Shown here: one piece after another, positions 27,751 through 44,768 of the stretch
Layout of the letters: every line of letters starts with the position of its first letter
Position numbering within the stretch: the first letter of the stretch is position 1
From: Certhia americana
Taxonomy: Eukaryota > Chordata > Aves > Passeriformes > Certhiidae
Assembly: GCA_018697195.1 (NCBI GenBank)
Contig: CM031858.1
Coordinates: 92,985,568-93,049,567 of the forward strand
Direction of reading: 5' to 3'
DNA: 64,000 bases
Notes under the pieces: model-generated
The model's input: only the letters and a program-made list of their open reading frames with translations
Databases searched by the model: none
Told to the model about the DNA's origin: nothing
Made by a program: the position numbers and the translations under genes

Positions 27751-30164
27751 GGGAGAGGAATAGTGACCCCCTAGTGTTCAAATCTTTTGCCAGTATGATA
27801 TTGATGGTTTCTTCCTTCTCGACTTAGAATCTGCTTGGAATCCTTTTTACATGTTTTCTAACACCCTCTGCACCTTGCTCTTTCTTCACTCTTCTCCAAC
27901 TCCATGTTACACACATTTAATACTATTACATATGGTGTGTAGTACATATGTCAGATACTTAGAATCAGTATTTTTTGTTATCCCTAACTGGTTTTACCCA
28001 TTTCTAATGATTGCCTTTCTTCAACTACTTGCAAGGGACCTCTGGTGAGCTGTTCACAGCCCTGGGGCCTCTGGTATCATCCTGTGCCTGTAACCCACAA
28101 GGTTACATTAGGCTTTATTCCAGGATCAGTCATACACAGTTCATTCTACAGAAAATAAGTGCTTCTTATTAATATCTTCTAGTTACAAAAATATGTAAGA
28201 TTAGGTGTTATTCCACACAGTTGTACAGAGTGATCAAAAGCTAAAACAAATTAATAGTTACATGGTCATTAGACAATCACTAATACAGGTAAATAAGCTA
28301 AAATAAATCTACAAGTAGCCCAAGACAAGTCCATACAAAGCCCAACAGGTTCAGAAGTCTCCACTGTTATCTTGAGACAAAGCCCCTGGCCTCTTACAAC
28401 AAATGGAAACACCTTATCTACTTGGCTACAAGGCTACAGCTGTTCCTTGAAGCCTGACCTCATGAAAGTATATAACAGAAAAGTCTCCAGTAGAATTCTG
28501 AGCTTGAAAAAACCTCTCAAGAATTCATGTCTTCAAATCAAGTGAACCTCTGGGAAGTGACAAGGACTGTGATGCAAATGCTCTCTTTGAGATCAAATAC
28601 TCAATTCAGACTAGATTAGAAGGGACTAGACTTCATTACTCATCAGTCAGTCTCCATGACAAATGTCTGAATTACAAATTTGCCATCATATAGGAAACAA
28701 ACACACATTTTTATTCATTGCAAAAGAAGAGCAAAACTGAAGACTTCATGGCTGTGAAGAGCACTTTAGCATTCTCTTTGGTCCAAATGAAAGCTTACTT
28801 CTCACCAGAATGAAGTGATTGTACTCCTGATAAGTGCTCACTGCTCTTTCTCTAACTCAAAATATGGAAATAAACAGTAGATGTGAATCTTCAGGACAGC
28901 AAACACAATCCTCAGTCTCTGCTTGCATATCAAAACATATATGCAGATTTAAACAAGCTCACTGTCTCTGACCTCTGTACTTTCATTTCAATGTATTACT
29001 TTGAAACATGTTATTTTGGAAAAAGGGGGTGTTACTGATTATATAATGAAAGAAAAAGATATGTAAAATCCACATAATTCTCAGTTCAGCCTTTTACTCT
29101 TTCATGTTTTTTTTTCTTGTGAGATTCTCTTACTTCACAAGAGAGAAGTTACTATCAGACATGGAGTCTCATAGTTCATGAAGAGCCGACGTGACCTTTA
29201 CACCTTATTCATTATTTATTAATTATTATTATTACCTTCCATATGAGCTTGTAATTTCATGTTAACACGCTTCTGTTATTTTCAGGCAACTTCAACACCA
29301 TCATTCTCCTCTACCTCTAAGCACAGCCATTACAGAATTTGGTGAAGAAAATTCCAGAAGATGATGTTGCTGAGAGAAGTGTTAATCAGGGACCACTGAG
29401 CTAAACCCTTCACCACAGACAGAATGCAACCCTGGACCACACAAACTGACTTCCAAGAACTACTCTGGGTAGTTTAGCAAACATTCTCATGTTCTGAGTC
29501 TACAATCCATAGTAAAGAGGAGACCAAACTTTTCAGGGCTTTGTCTTTCATCTGCAAGCTCTCAACCACATTGATTTGAGTGACTCAAAATAAAGGGAAC
29601 AGGAGAAAAAATAGTAATTATACTTGCAGAATTTTTTAAAAATCATAATTTCCCCAAACAACTTCAGATTTCCTGTCTATCCTGTTTAGTGTAAGTATAG
29701 CAAAAGCAAAGACACTTGCCTCCAGATACAAAACAGATTGGAAAAACCCTGTCTTTGTGATTGAAGAATGTCTCCACCTCTTAAATACTGGAAGTTGTTA
29801 TTGATTTCCCCAGCAGATGGAGTAGCATGTACAGTTTTGATGATTCCTGCAGACTTATTTATGGGACTTATTGATTTGCAATGCATACTATGTTTTTACC
29901 TCATATCATGGAACACTACTTGGCTCAGTCTATCAAAAAATCAAGCTCCAAAGACTGAATAAAATAACAGATAAAATTAAGAATCTTCTTTCTCCCCATA
30001 ACTCTCCAAGACCTTTGAAAATCTGATGTAACTTTTATTGACGTTCTGTTTTATCTTCAACTCTTTGCATCACTGTGCAACAGAGCAGCAGAAACGTATC
30101 AAGGTACAGAGGATGCAGACATTCATCTAGGTGTCAAAAAGGCTCCCCAAGAGTCATATGGTCA
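27751..30164. other. Non-coding, nothing recognised
   Basis: No gene is visible. AT-rich, with short ATT-rich runs near 29206-29236. The part 28080-28480 has a somewhat LTR-like look but no recognisable termini. Confidence 0.45.
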
Positions 30165-30660
30165 CAAGATAATTCAGCTTGGAAGACACTTTGAAAGGTC
30201 ATCTAGTGTAACCCTCTGTTACCTACACCTCAAAGGCAGGTTACTCATGAGATCAGACCAGGCTTCTCAGGGCTTTATCCATCAAATCTTGAAAACATCC
30301 AATGGAGAAAGGAGCCTGAACAACTTCTAGGGGCAACCTTGTCTCACCCATCCTCATGGTGAAAAGCTATCTCCTTATACCCAAGAGGTCTCATTTCAAC
30401 TTAACCCCATTGTTTTTGTCCTCCTGCCATGAACTGCCACGAAAAGACTGCCTTCAACTTCTTCACGGTCTCTGCGTAGCTCTAGGAAGGATGTTATTAA
30501 GCCCCAATTTATCACTGTCTTTCCTACCACTGAGGGCGAGAGGTGGACACAGACAATCTCTGCTATAAAGTGACAAATTGTGCCACTATTTTGCTGTATT
30601 TCCTCAGGCTCACAGCTCATGCACAGGCTAACTCGGATGGACTTTATACTTTTATGCCAA
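30165..30660 (-). mobile_element. CR1 LINE 3' fragment
   Basis: Antisense CR1 3' region: AAAGGTCATCTAGTGTAACC, CAGGCTTCTCAGGGCTTTAT and later the GGTGAAAAGCTATCTCCTTA block follow the known order of the CR1 3' UTR reverse complement. The far end is uncertain. Confidence 0.75.
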
Positions 30661-33589
30661 ACACAGCATGACATAAAGGAATATCTGTAACTTAAGGACC
30701 CCAGAAATCCTGAACTCCAGCCTGACCGTTATCACTGAATTGCTATACTAAAGGATTAAATTCTTTCATTCCTACACTGCTTCCATGCAAGGACAATGTA
30801 TGTCTCACAGAAAATATATATATTCAAGGTTCAGCCCAACTCAGCAAGTCTGGTCAGAGACAAAGACCATTATTTCTTCATTAAGGTGATAAAAGAATAC
30901 ACTCCCTAATGCCCAGTGATCAATTTTAGAAGCAGATGTGATAAGGTGGGATCAACCCAATGCTTTCATATCAACTTGTTTTTTCCTGGAAAAGACAGGA
31001 TGATGCTAGATCCCCTCAGCAGAAATCCAAGCAGTGCTTTCTGGCAAGGAAAGGCGGGCACATGCACAAAGAAATTGGGAATGGCACTGATGAAGTGCCA
31101 AAATGAAAGCAGGAGCAAAGCACTGGCATTGCTTTGATGTAAACAGCTTTATCTCACACATAGCAAGAACATGAACTATGATTACTGCCTTTCTCAGCAA
31201 GCAGATTGAAACTGCCTGTGCAAGACTGACCAAGATCAAGGCCAAGTCAGTTCTTCACTGAACTACGTCCAAACTTGAGCTACATGGAATCACAGAATTG
31301 CAGAATGGCTGGGATTGGTAAGGACCTTAAAGAATGTCTAGTTCTTTTAACCCCAACCACCTCATCATTGACTCATGAATGATGTCCTCCTTCAAAGTAG
31401 CAACTGCTACTTTATCAGGACGTTATCAAGACCTGAGCACAAGTGTTATGATTGCCTAAAACAGAAAAGAACTTGAGGGGTTAGTCTGGCAAAAGCTTGA
31501 AGGCAGAAAACTGGGAGAATAATGAAATGGTGGTCATATAGTTTATTACTAATAACTAGTAAGTAGCAGTGGTTCTTACTGCTATAGGGGTTGTACCCAG
31601 CAGCATCAAGTGAAGGTGAGAAGGAAAATGTATGATGGGAAGCACGGCATGAAAGCTCTTCTGTCACAGAAGGTACTGGAAGTATTTAGCATGGGCGTGC
31701 TAATTAGGTATTGCAGTTACACTTTCAAATCTGGGACCTGATGGTGTTAAATGACAGTGAAAAAATGAGACTTTGTATGCAAAAGTATGGCTTTGACTCC
31801 ATACATTTGCTGGTTTACAACAGTACAATGGATTTATACTGGAATGCCAGAACCCATGGTGCCATCACTCTCCCACGTTAATCTGCCTTTGAAGGTTTTT
31901 CACAGTTGGGTACTTCACAGAGACACTTAGAGTAAGATAGGATGCTGTGTTTGGAATGTATGCCAGTTTTTATGACAAAGTTCCCTGTAATCTGATCCAT
32001 GAAGTATCAGTAGCAGTATTGTTGCCAACTTCAGCATTATCTCAAAGCCACTGTTTTACAGTAGATGATGGAGGAACAGGGTCTGGAGCATGAATACAAT
32101 TGTCTCACATAACTTTTCCATGAAACATGGTGATTAGGTGGCTTTTTAAGACATCTCTTTTCATTATCTGATGCTTGTGCATTGTAGAGGTAAGGCACAG
32201 ACTGACTTCCACCAACATCATCTTCCTAAAGTACAGGCATCTTTACATTGACTGTGAATCAGCTACAGATTTTACTAAATCTGGCATGACTTCACCTACA
32301 ACTTCACTGCCAAGAGGTGTCTTTTTATACAGGGAGGTAGCTAACTGCTGTATAGTTATGGTGTACCTTCTCATATATCTTATACACAAAGTTCATACAA
32401 ATTCATATATCTTAAATTAAGGACTTTGATCAATCTGTAAAATGCTTTAATGCTGTGTTGCCTGCAAGAGTAGGGAAAGTTAATTTTGAGACATCAGTAT
32501 TATTTTCTCCCACTCAACATTTACATCTTTATGGCAAAGATAAGCCAGTTGTAAACATTCAAACACCTGTACCCAAACTCTTTGGAAAACATCCATGCTG
32601 CAGCAACTACATGGGACCTGGCAGGTCAGCACTTGCAATTTACCTGGGATTGTACAAAGACAATTCTTCCTCAACACTTCTAACCTCTTGTCTACTTGAG
32701 AACAAGGTGAAAACCATCCAGCCTTGAGACTGGACAGACAAATGTTCCAGGAGAAAGAACCAGGACTCTTATTCCAAGAAACAATGAATCTGACAGAGGA
32801 TTTTAAACCAGGGAGCAGAGAAGAGGGATAGGAAACAAGATCACTGGTAAAGTTAGCTAAAAATCTGTGTGGAGACAAGGAGAAGAGAAGCCGTCCACCA
32901 AATGGAGCATTTGGTCACACAGGTATCACAAGGGTATGCAGTGGCTTTAACTCATTTTAGCAAAATATCTTAATGATCCTTTTTTATTGGCAAAGAAGTG
33001 CCTAGAAGAATTGTTAGTTATATTCCTAGAGCCCCTTTTCCTTTCAGAGAATAGTCAGTTCAAGGGGAGAAAGAATACAAGGTGAGTATATACTTGGAAG
33101 ATTTCTTCCTTCTTCTGGATTCACTGGGAATGCTAAAAGGAATTTCAGAAAAATACACTTTTCAACTGAAATCATAACAGAAATTAACTTTTATGTGTTG
33201 CTCTGGCCACCTAGTGCATGTTGTAGGCATCTTCTAGTACAGTCTGTGTGAGATCTACACATAACAGAAATGGTGCAGGCTATTGAGAAGTTAGAACTTT
33301 ATATAAATCAGTTTATGAGCCAGCAGATAGATCTGAATGCACAGGTGGTGAGTGAGAAATGAATAAGCAGAAGGCCTGGGAACAGTGCCTAGTGAATTTT
33401 GGGAAGGCACTCTCAAGCATGTCTGAGTTTTCACTTGCATCCTCCATGCATGAGGCTAGAGCCTGTCCTTATGTGAAATCCAGTAACTCACTGCCAGGAT
33501 TACACTCAAGCCTAGACATATCAGGTTTTTTGAGGATGGCCACAAACAGGGACAGAAGCTTAAAGTAATTCTGCAGTGATGCAAACTCA
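30661..33589. other. Non-coding, with one short CR1 piece
   Basis: Apart from the CR1 piece at 31285-31440, no gene or repeat is recognised. Confidence 0.45.
31285..31440 (-). mobile_element. CR1 LINE 3' end (short)
   Basis: Starts with AATCACAGAATTGCAGAATG and GGTAAGGACCTTAAAGAATG, the reverse complement of a CR1 tail, followed by CCCAACCACCTCATCATTG. Confidence 0.8.
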
Positions 33590-34390
33590 CTGCCGTACTG
33601 CTGGCAGGAAGGCAATTGGTCTCATTATCTGCATCTTCAGCAAGTTTATGAGGACACCAAATTTCACAAAGTGGTAGCTGGTGGAGAGGAGCCCTGCAAT
33701 CTCAGGGACCTTAGCAGTGTGGAAAAATGAGCCAAAAAAACCCTTCAGAGGTTCAGGACAGAGAAATGTTAAGTCCTGTATCTTGCAACTCCATGCAGTG
33801 ATGCAGGGCCTGACTCTCCAGAGATCAGCTCTGCACAAAATGTCCCAGTGGCCACACTGGACATGAAATATAGCACACCCTTGCAGCGAGGAATGCTAAC
33901 CATGGAGCAAGATGCACAACGGGCATGCCAAGTGAAGCACTTGTGAAGATGCTCCCTTATTACACACTCACTCGGAAAACTGAGTTTTGTGCCCCCAGTG
34001 CAAAAGAAACACTAACAAACTGGAGAATCTAGGAAAAGGATATTTAGATGATTGGAGGGTACACATGACACCGAGGGACAGAGACAGCCAGGTTTGTTTA
34101 GCTCAACAAGTTGATGGTAAAACATAAGCTGCTGTCCCCAGCTATGGTTAGAAAGTAGATGGAGTGAGAGCCCTGACAGCAATGCACAGCAAAAGGACAA
34201 GAGGCAATCACTGCAAGGTCCACCAAAGGAATTCTAATTGGATATAACAAACAGTATCTTCACCAGAGAGTGGTTAAGCACAGAAACAGGTACCCAGGGA
34301 AACCCTTTCTTTGGAGATTGTCAAAATGGAATTGAAGAAGGCCCACAGCAACTTCATTACTCTGCTCTGAGGGGGGAACTGAATCAAAGA
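33590..34390 (+). mobile_element. CR1 LINE fragment, reverse transcriptase to 3' region
   Basis: Sense-orientation old CR1. It includes the nucleotide counterpart of the FADD-box region (CAGCAAGTTTATGAGGACACCAAATT-like, near 33635-33665), the block AAAAGGACAAGAGGCAATC (34190-34208) and the 3' part GAGAGTGGTTAAGCACAGAA with TTTGGAGATTGTCAAAATGG (34265-34330). No intact frame remains, and the tail after 34390 is lost. Confidence 0.75.
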
Positions 34391-37300
34391 CAAGTTCTCA
34401 CCAAAGTATATTTTGCTATGACCTATACCCATATTTCCAATACTATTTCACACTGTCGTGCCTATCTAGTGTTAAGAGCTGGTTTCAATGTGAATTTCCA
34501 TTTCATGGAAAATGTTGGCATTTGCAATTACTTTTCATCATAGTTCCAATCAAACAAAAAATTCATTAAGAATTAAAAAAAATTGCTTTGAGATTAAAGA
34601 AAGTTAAAAGTGTTAATTTTTAAAAGGCATTTAATATTACATTTAATTAATTTTATTCACTGATTACTTTTTGAGGCAAAAGAAGCAATATGGAAACAAA
34701 AATGTAACAAAATTAGAAAGCAAGATCTACCAAACCCCACAACTGCATCAAGTTCAGATTCACGCTGAATTACAATAGTTCGTTCCTTTTCAAATTTCTG
34801 CGCAGTTGTATCATGCAGTTATGTTTTCTCCCTCACAGATGTCTCCCTGAGGTGAGGAATCAGTGTTCTCCGTCACTGATTACAACAAATGGTACACTCC
34901 AACTGCATGGCTCTTTTATCTAAGTCAGGAGTAACATTACTTACCAGCCCATCTTGGGAATTTAAGGCAACTTCACTTTAGGTTCTTTCAGTATTACTTT
35001 ACCAGAAAAACAATCAAGACAGTAGATAATAAACTGGAAGATCTCACAGTATTTGATAATTAAGCAATGTTGGGAATGCAGCCCCTCTGAAACCAGAGCA
35101 TACACACTGCAAATTTACTTCTGATTTTGGAAGCATTCCACTCAGATAATGTCTAATCTCTGCAGCATTTGTAAGCATATTTTCTATCTCTGTGTAGTAT
35201 CTAAGAAGAAAAACAGGTCAGTATATTTTATACATGAACAAAAAAAAAAAAAAATCACATTAAACTAGCTGGAATTTTCACTTTTTTCACGTTTTTAAGA
35301 CAAGCAGCTCTTTCAAGGAAGCAGTGAATCAGAAGTTTTGCTTAGTTCTATTTTATGAAATAATAGTGTAACTTGAAAGAATTTCTCAATTTTGGTTTGG
35401 CTAAAAAGTCACAGATTCTGAAAGGCAGCCATGTGAAAAATCCTTCAAAATAAAAAACAAGGATAATTATTTGCAATCTGCTGCCACATGTGTGATAGCA
35501 GTATCAAACCAGTGGTGATCCACATCTGAACTTGAATTTTTGACTTAAGAAAAATGAGTCTGTCCTGTTCATTATTGTTATTGCCTGGCATCAGAGCATT
35601 ATCCTTCTACATGGCACAATTCAGTATCTTCTGAGGTCTCCAGAGAAAAAGAGATAACTAGAGCACAGAAGGAAGAAGAGAAGGTAACAATACCTGTCAG
35701 GGATGAGATATACTCAGTAACTTCACACCTGCTCCTGCTTAGCCTGCCTTTCCTTTCAAGCAACTTCTGAAATCAGCAGAAATCACAAATGTTGTACAAG
35801 TTTCCCCTCAATAAAAAAAAGCCAAAAGGCAGAGACCCCCTCAGAGATCTTAAGCTGAGAATCATTACTATTCTTACTATATTATTACCAATGCCAAGTT
35901 TAGAAAATTCTTCTATGAAACACATTTATATAAACAGCTAAATATGAAGACGGCAATGCAGCCTTATTACCAAAGCAGGAAGTATAGAACAAGTTAGACT
36001 TTGATCTCTTTCTCCAGAAAAAAAACAAAACAAAAACCAAACCCAAAAAACACTGAAAAGAGCATGTGTGTGCATGGTGTGTGCATTGTGCAGTAGAGCT
36101 GGCCTCTAAACAGATGGCAAGAGTAAAAGCAAATCTGAAACACCAGAACTAATGAAGCCAATATACCTACAGATCAATAGCTCATGGGTGATCAGCTTCA
36201 GTGTACAAATATGTGCAAGAGCAAACATTAAAGTTTTCCTATCATAAAGGCATTGAAGAAGTCTCTCCCCCCCGTCCTTCCTGGGTAAAAAGTTAAAAGC
36301 ACAAGGCTTTTGCACAGCAGAAGCTTTGACCATCTCCCTCTTATCAGTTACCTATTCCATCCTCAAGAACACTGTCTTTCAGCTTCTAAGTCGCTGTTAA
36401 ATTAGTCTGAAACCTGCTCACATACTCAGATTTATTGTTGGCGGGGGCGGGGGGAGGAAAACCTTAAGACACAAATAAACTCAGGTGCAAGAGAACCATC
36501 TCCTTATAAAACCCCTTCTTCAACTGAGGGCTAATGGAGTCTGAGGGTGCAAATACTTTAAGTCAAGGATAAAAAGTACTTCAGCATCTCTTCTATGGAA
36601 ATACAAATTCTTTCAGACATCTTGAATATTTATTGTTAAGGAGGCAAAGCAAAGATGTTTGAGGACTTAAGAGATATTTACAACAGTCAGTTCAGTCAAG
36701 CTTGTATTTCAAGTAGGCATAAAAATCCAAAGTCTTACTAATTTCTAGTCACCTGATACAATAATTTTCAAATGACTGTCCTTTCTTCTTTTCTACCTAT
36801 TACTGAAAGACTAGTTTTCTGTACCACATATTAGCTGCTGTTTATCACTATGGCTATAATTTATTCACCCAGGCCAAACAGAATTTCACATTCATTATTA
36901 GCCAAAATTCCAGTAAGTCTTTGCAACCTACATTTCTTTATTTGTACCTCTCTGGAGCTGAAGTTTGATAGACAACAGCTGCAAAACTCCCTATAACTTG
37001 TGTTAAAGAAACACTAAGAATATGAGCATGAATATCCAACACATTCATGCTAAATAATTAATCACAACTTGGAGACATACAATGGAGTTTTAATGAAGTA
37101 CAAGGAAAATAAAACTACGGATGTTTCAGCTATCTGAATCCAACTTAAGTATTACCAGAGGTAAACTGACAAAACATAAAGCCAAAAAAGGGTGAGAAGT
37201 AATTTGTGCAATATGAGAGACATTAGGCTCTTTCGATAATGCATGCAAAAATCCATGATCCAGGACATTCTAGAAAACCAAATATTTAAGCAAGGACAGA

Positions 37301-38604
37301 ACTGTCAAAATAGTCAACATTTTTATATTCAGTTGGACTAAATGTATTTAAATGTATTAAAAATTTATCAAAAGGCTGTACAGCAATAAACCTTCCCCCA
37401 TCACTTTTCCAAGATCATTATCAATTCTGGTCATTAGAAGCAGCAAGACACCAGAAAAGCAAAAATATGGAAGGCTTTAAATGGTATTATTTGATGTGGG
37501 AAAAGAGCTTTTAGGAACTCTAAGTGTTTAAAAGAAAATTGTTTCATGCTATATTAGAAAACAGAATAAAAAAGAGGTTACCTACTTTGATATTACTGTT
37601 ATTCCTTACCCTTAATCTGTTTTAGAGTATTCCATTCCTTTTCCTTTGAGCACTACAAATTAGCTCAGTGCAGTCCGTTCACATGGTCAGAACAACTGAC
37701 CCGCATTTGGTCTTCTCTTTACATTTTCTTGCCTTAAAATGAAATTGCTGACCTTTCAGAATTTTTTTGCTAAGGAAAGCATTTAAGTGAGAGATCCTTA
37801 TCTCCACCTTTTGAAGTGGTGAGAGCTACTCCCTCTACTTACTTTATTTTCCCTTGTGTTTTAACTTCCTTTCCATATACATAGAGGTAAATGATTTATG
37901 GATCCTTTTCCCTTTGATACATGATTTATTTGTATCAGTTCCCACCAATTTAGTGTTCTGCTACACCACTGCCTTTGAATATCCAAAATTCCTCAACTTC
38001 CAAACCTCTGAAAACACCTTCCCACTATTTCATTTTCTAAGATACTTTTCTGTTTCTGCTCCAAGTCTTCTATCTTTCCCTACACATTTACATTAGGTAC
38101 TATAGCATTAGCACAGCTCAAAACAATTACCTCTATAGCCTTGAGAGACCATCCCTCATTCTTGTTTTTGTTCTGAACAGTTTGGTCTTTTCAAAAGTAA
38201 TGCTAATTTAGGAACTGCTTTAAGGAAGGTGGTAAGAGGCTTCTACAACATGCAGTCTGAACTTCTGTCAAGGCTGCATGACTAAGACTATTGTTTTCCC
38301 ATGATAAACTGATATTCAACCAGGACTCAACATGAACAGCAGGCTAAAATAAATCTATCCAACTTCAAGACCATATTAGCAGTGCAAAATACTAATGCAA
38401 ATATGTAGATACCTTTAAAAAGAGAAGGAAGAGCTGTGTGACTGTTCAAAAGGAAAATACTGAACATCCAGAAGTCAACTGGACAGATTATCTGAAGCAA
38501 TACTTAGCTGTATCTCAGCCTATTTGCATGTCTTGTTACTTGAAATGTAGTCATTGCTTTTCCAGTCCTCCCATTCCAATTAATTCTCCTTGAAAGAGTT
38601 CAGA
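34391..38604. other. Non-coding, nothing recognised
   Basis: AT-rich sequence with A-runs (for example near 35240-35255) and no credible gene. Confidence 0.5.
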
Positions 38605-38740
38605 CCTGCAGTCATCACAGGATAATCACAGATCATCCTAAATTGCAAGAGACCCATGAGGATCACTGAGGTCCAGGTCCTGGCCCTGCACAGGACAGCC
38701 CCAAGAACCACACCATGTGACTGAGGGTGAAAAATGGCTT
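38605..38740 (-). mobile_element. CR1 LINE 3' fragment
   Basis: Antisense CR1: GACCCATGAGGATCACTGAG, GGCCCTGCACAGGACAGCCC and AGAACCACACCATGTGACTG match the 3' UTR of an avian CR1 subfamily. It lies about 450 bp beyond the inferred SEC61B poly(A) site. Confidence 0.8.
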
Positions 38741-39179
38741 TGACAGCCATGCAATTCTTTTTAAAATCCATTAGGTATACCAGCTCATGTTTCTCCTCAA
38801 GTGCAGCTTGAATGAACAAACATACTTACATAACTTTGATGCGTAACAAGCACTGAGTAAAGTTTAACTTGCACTTAGGAAATAAATAAATCCAGCTATT
38901 TTTCTGGAGTTAAAAGAAGAACATGATGATCTCAGCAATGGCATCTTAGTTTTATTTCAACAAGGACGTTAGTTACCTTCTCGTTTGTGAACCTGATTTT
39001 GTCTCTTTCATCCACAAAAAAAGATCTTCTAAGCATAAAGTTATATAGCAATGTATAGTTTGGAAGAATCTGGTTTGAACTAAGAGCATTTACTCAGAAA
39101 TATGATTATTTATGAAAACCACTAGTAAAACGTGTTAGCTGAGGTACACTGAAGAGGAAAAAATACAGTTAAGACTGTT

Positions 39180-39423
39180 TCTATTTCCATATACAACTTT
39201 TATTGCAATACCTGTATTCTAGGTGTACAGATACAAATATAAAATGACCCATGACAGGTTTTAAACCTGTCCAAGTAGCGAACTGAGAAATTAATTCAGT
39301 ATTATAGCCAAAGTTGACAGGACTTCAACAGGTGATAGGAAGCTTCCCCAGTCTCTCTCCAAGAACAACCAGGATCCACCATAGTTTTGGTCCAAGATGT
39401 ATGCTTTAAGTTGGCAGCTGAGT
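39180..39423 (-). other. SEC61B: SEC61B 3' UTR (putative)
   Basis: The sequence runs from the SEC61B stop codon (TAG at 39426-39424) to just past the first good poly(A) signal on the minus strand, giving a 3' UTR of roughly 240 nt. A short 3' UTR is usual for this gene. The exact cleavage site is inferred. Confidence 0.6.
39199..39204 (-). terminator. SEC61B polyadenylation signal AATAAA
   Basis: The minus strand reads TTGCAATAAAAGTTG here, about 220 nt after the SEC61B stop codon. It is a canonical hexamer at a plausible distance, and cleavage would fall around 39175-39190. Confidence 0.6.
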
Positions 39424-44372
<4,949 letters not shown>

Positions 44373-44768
44373 GGCGGCGGCGCTGGCTCGGGCTCGGCGC
44401 GGTCTCACACACGCTCCGCTACAGCCGCTCCGGCCACGTCCCTGCCCGCACCAGGCTCCGCCCCCGCGCCGCGCATCCCGGGGCCACGCGGCTTGCCCGG
44501 ATAATGCCTGAGCGGCACCAGCCCCTTATCCCTGTGCCCCTCGCTCGGCGGCCGCGTTCCGAGACCGCTGCCCCCCGGGACGCCTCGGTGGCGCCCGCTC
44601 CTTGCGCAGCGGCCGGGCCGGCGCGGCACGGCGGGGAACGGCGCGTCGGGCAGCAGCGGGGCCGCCCGGCGGGCGGGGCGGGCGGCAAGGCCCGGGAGGA
44701 AGGGAAGGAAGGCTGACGTGTCCCGCCGCGGCTTGCCGGGCTGCGCATGCGACCCCGCGGCGGCGGCC
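44373..44768. promoter_or_regulatory. Shared divergent SEC61B/ALG2 promoter region
   Basis: The 396 bp between the two start codons must hold the 5' UTRs and promoters of both genes. It is very GC rich, with many CpGs and no TATA box close to either start. A GC box (CCGCCCC) lies near 44458-44464, and CCACG cores lie near 44433 and 44483. TGACGTG at 44714-44720 matches the core of the ATF6/XBP1 unfolded-protein-response element and a CRE half-site. No CCAAT was seen, so a full ERSE (CCAAT-N9-CCACG) is not present. The transcription start sites cannot be placed from sequence alone. Confidence 0.8.

Noticed and set aside
28060..28480. Possible solo LTR
   Set aside because: No clear TG...CA termini, target duplication or known family motif could be seen.
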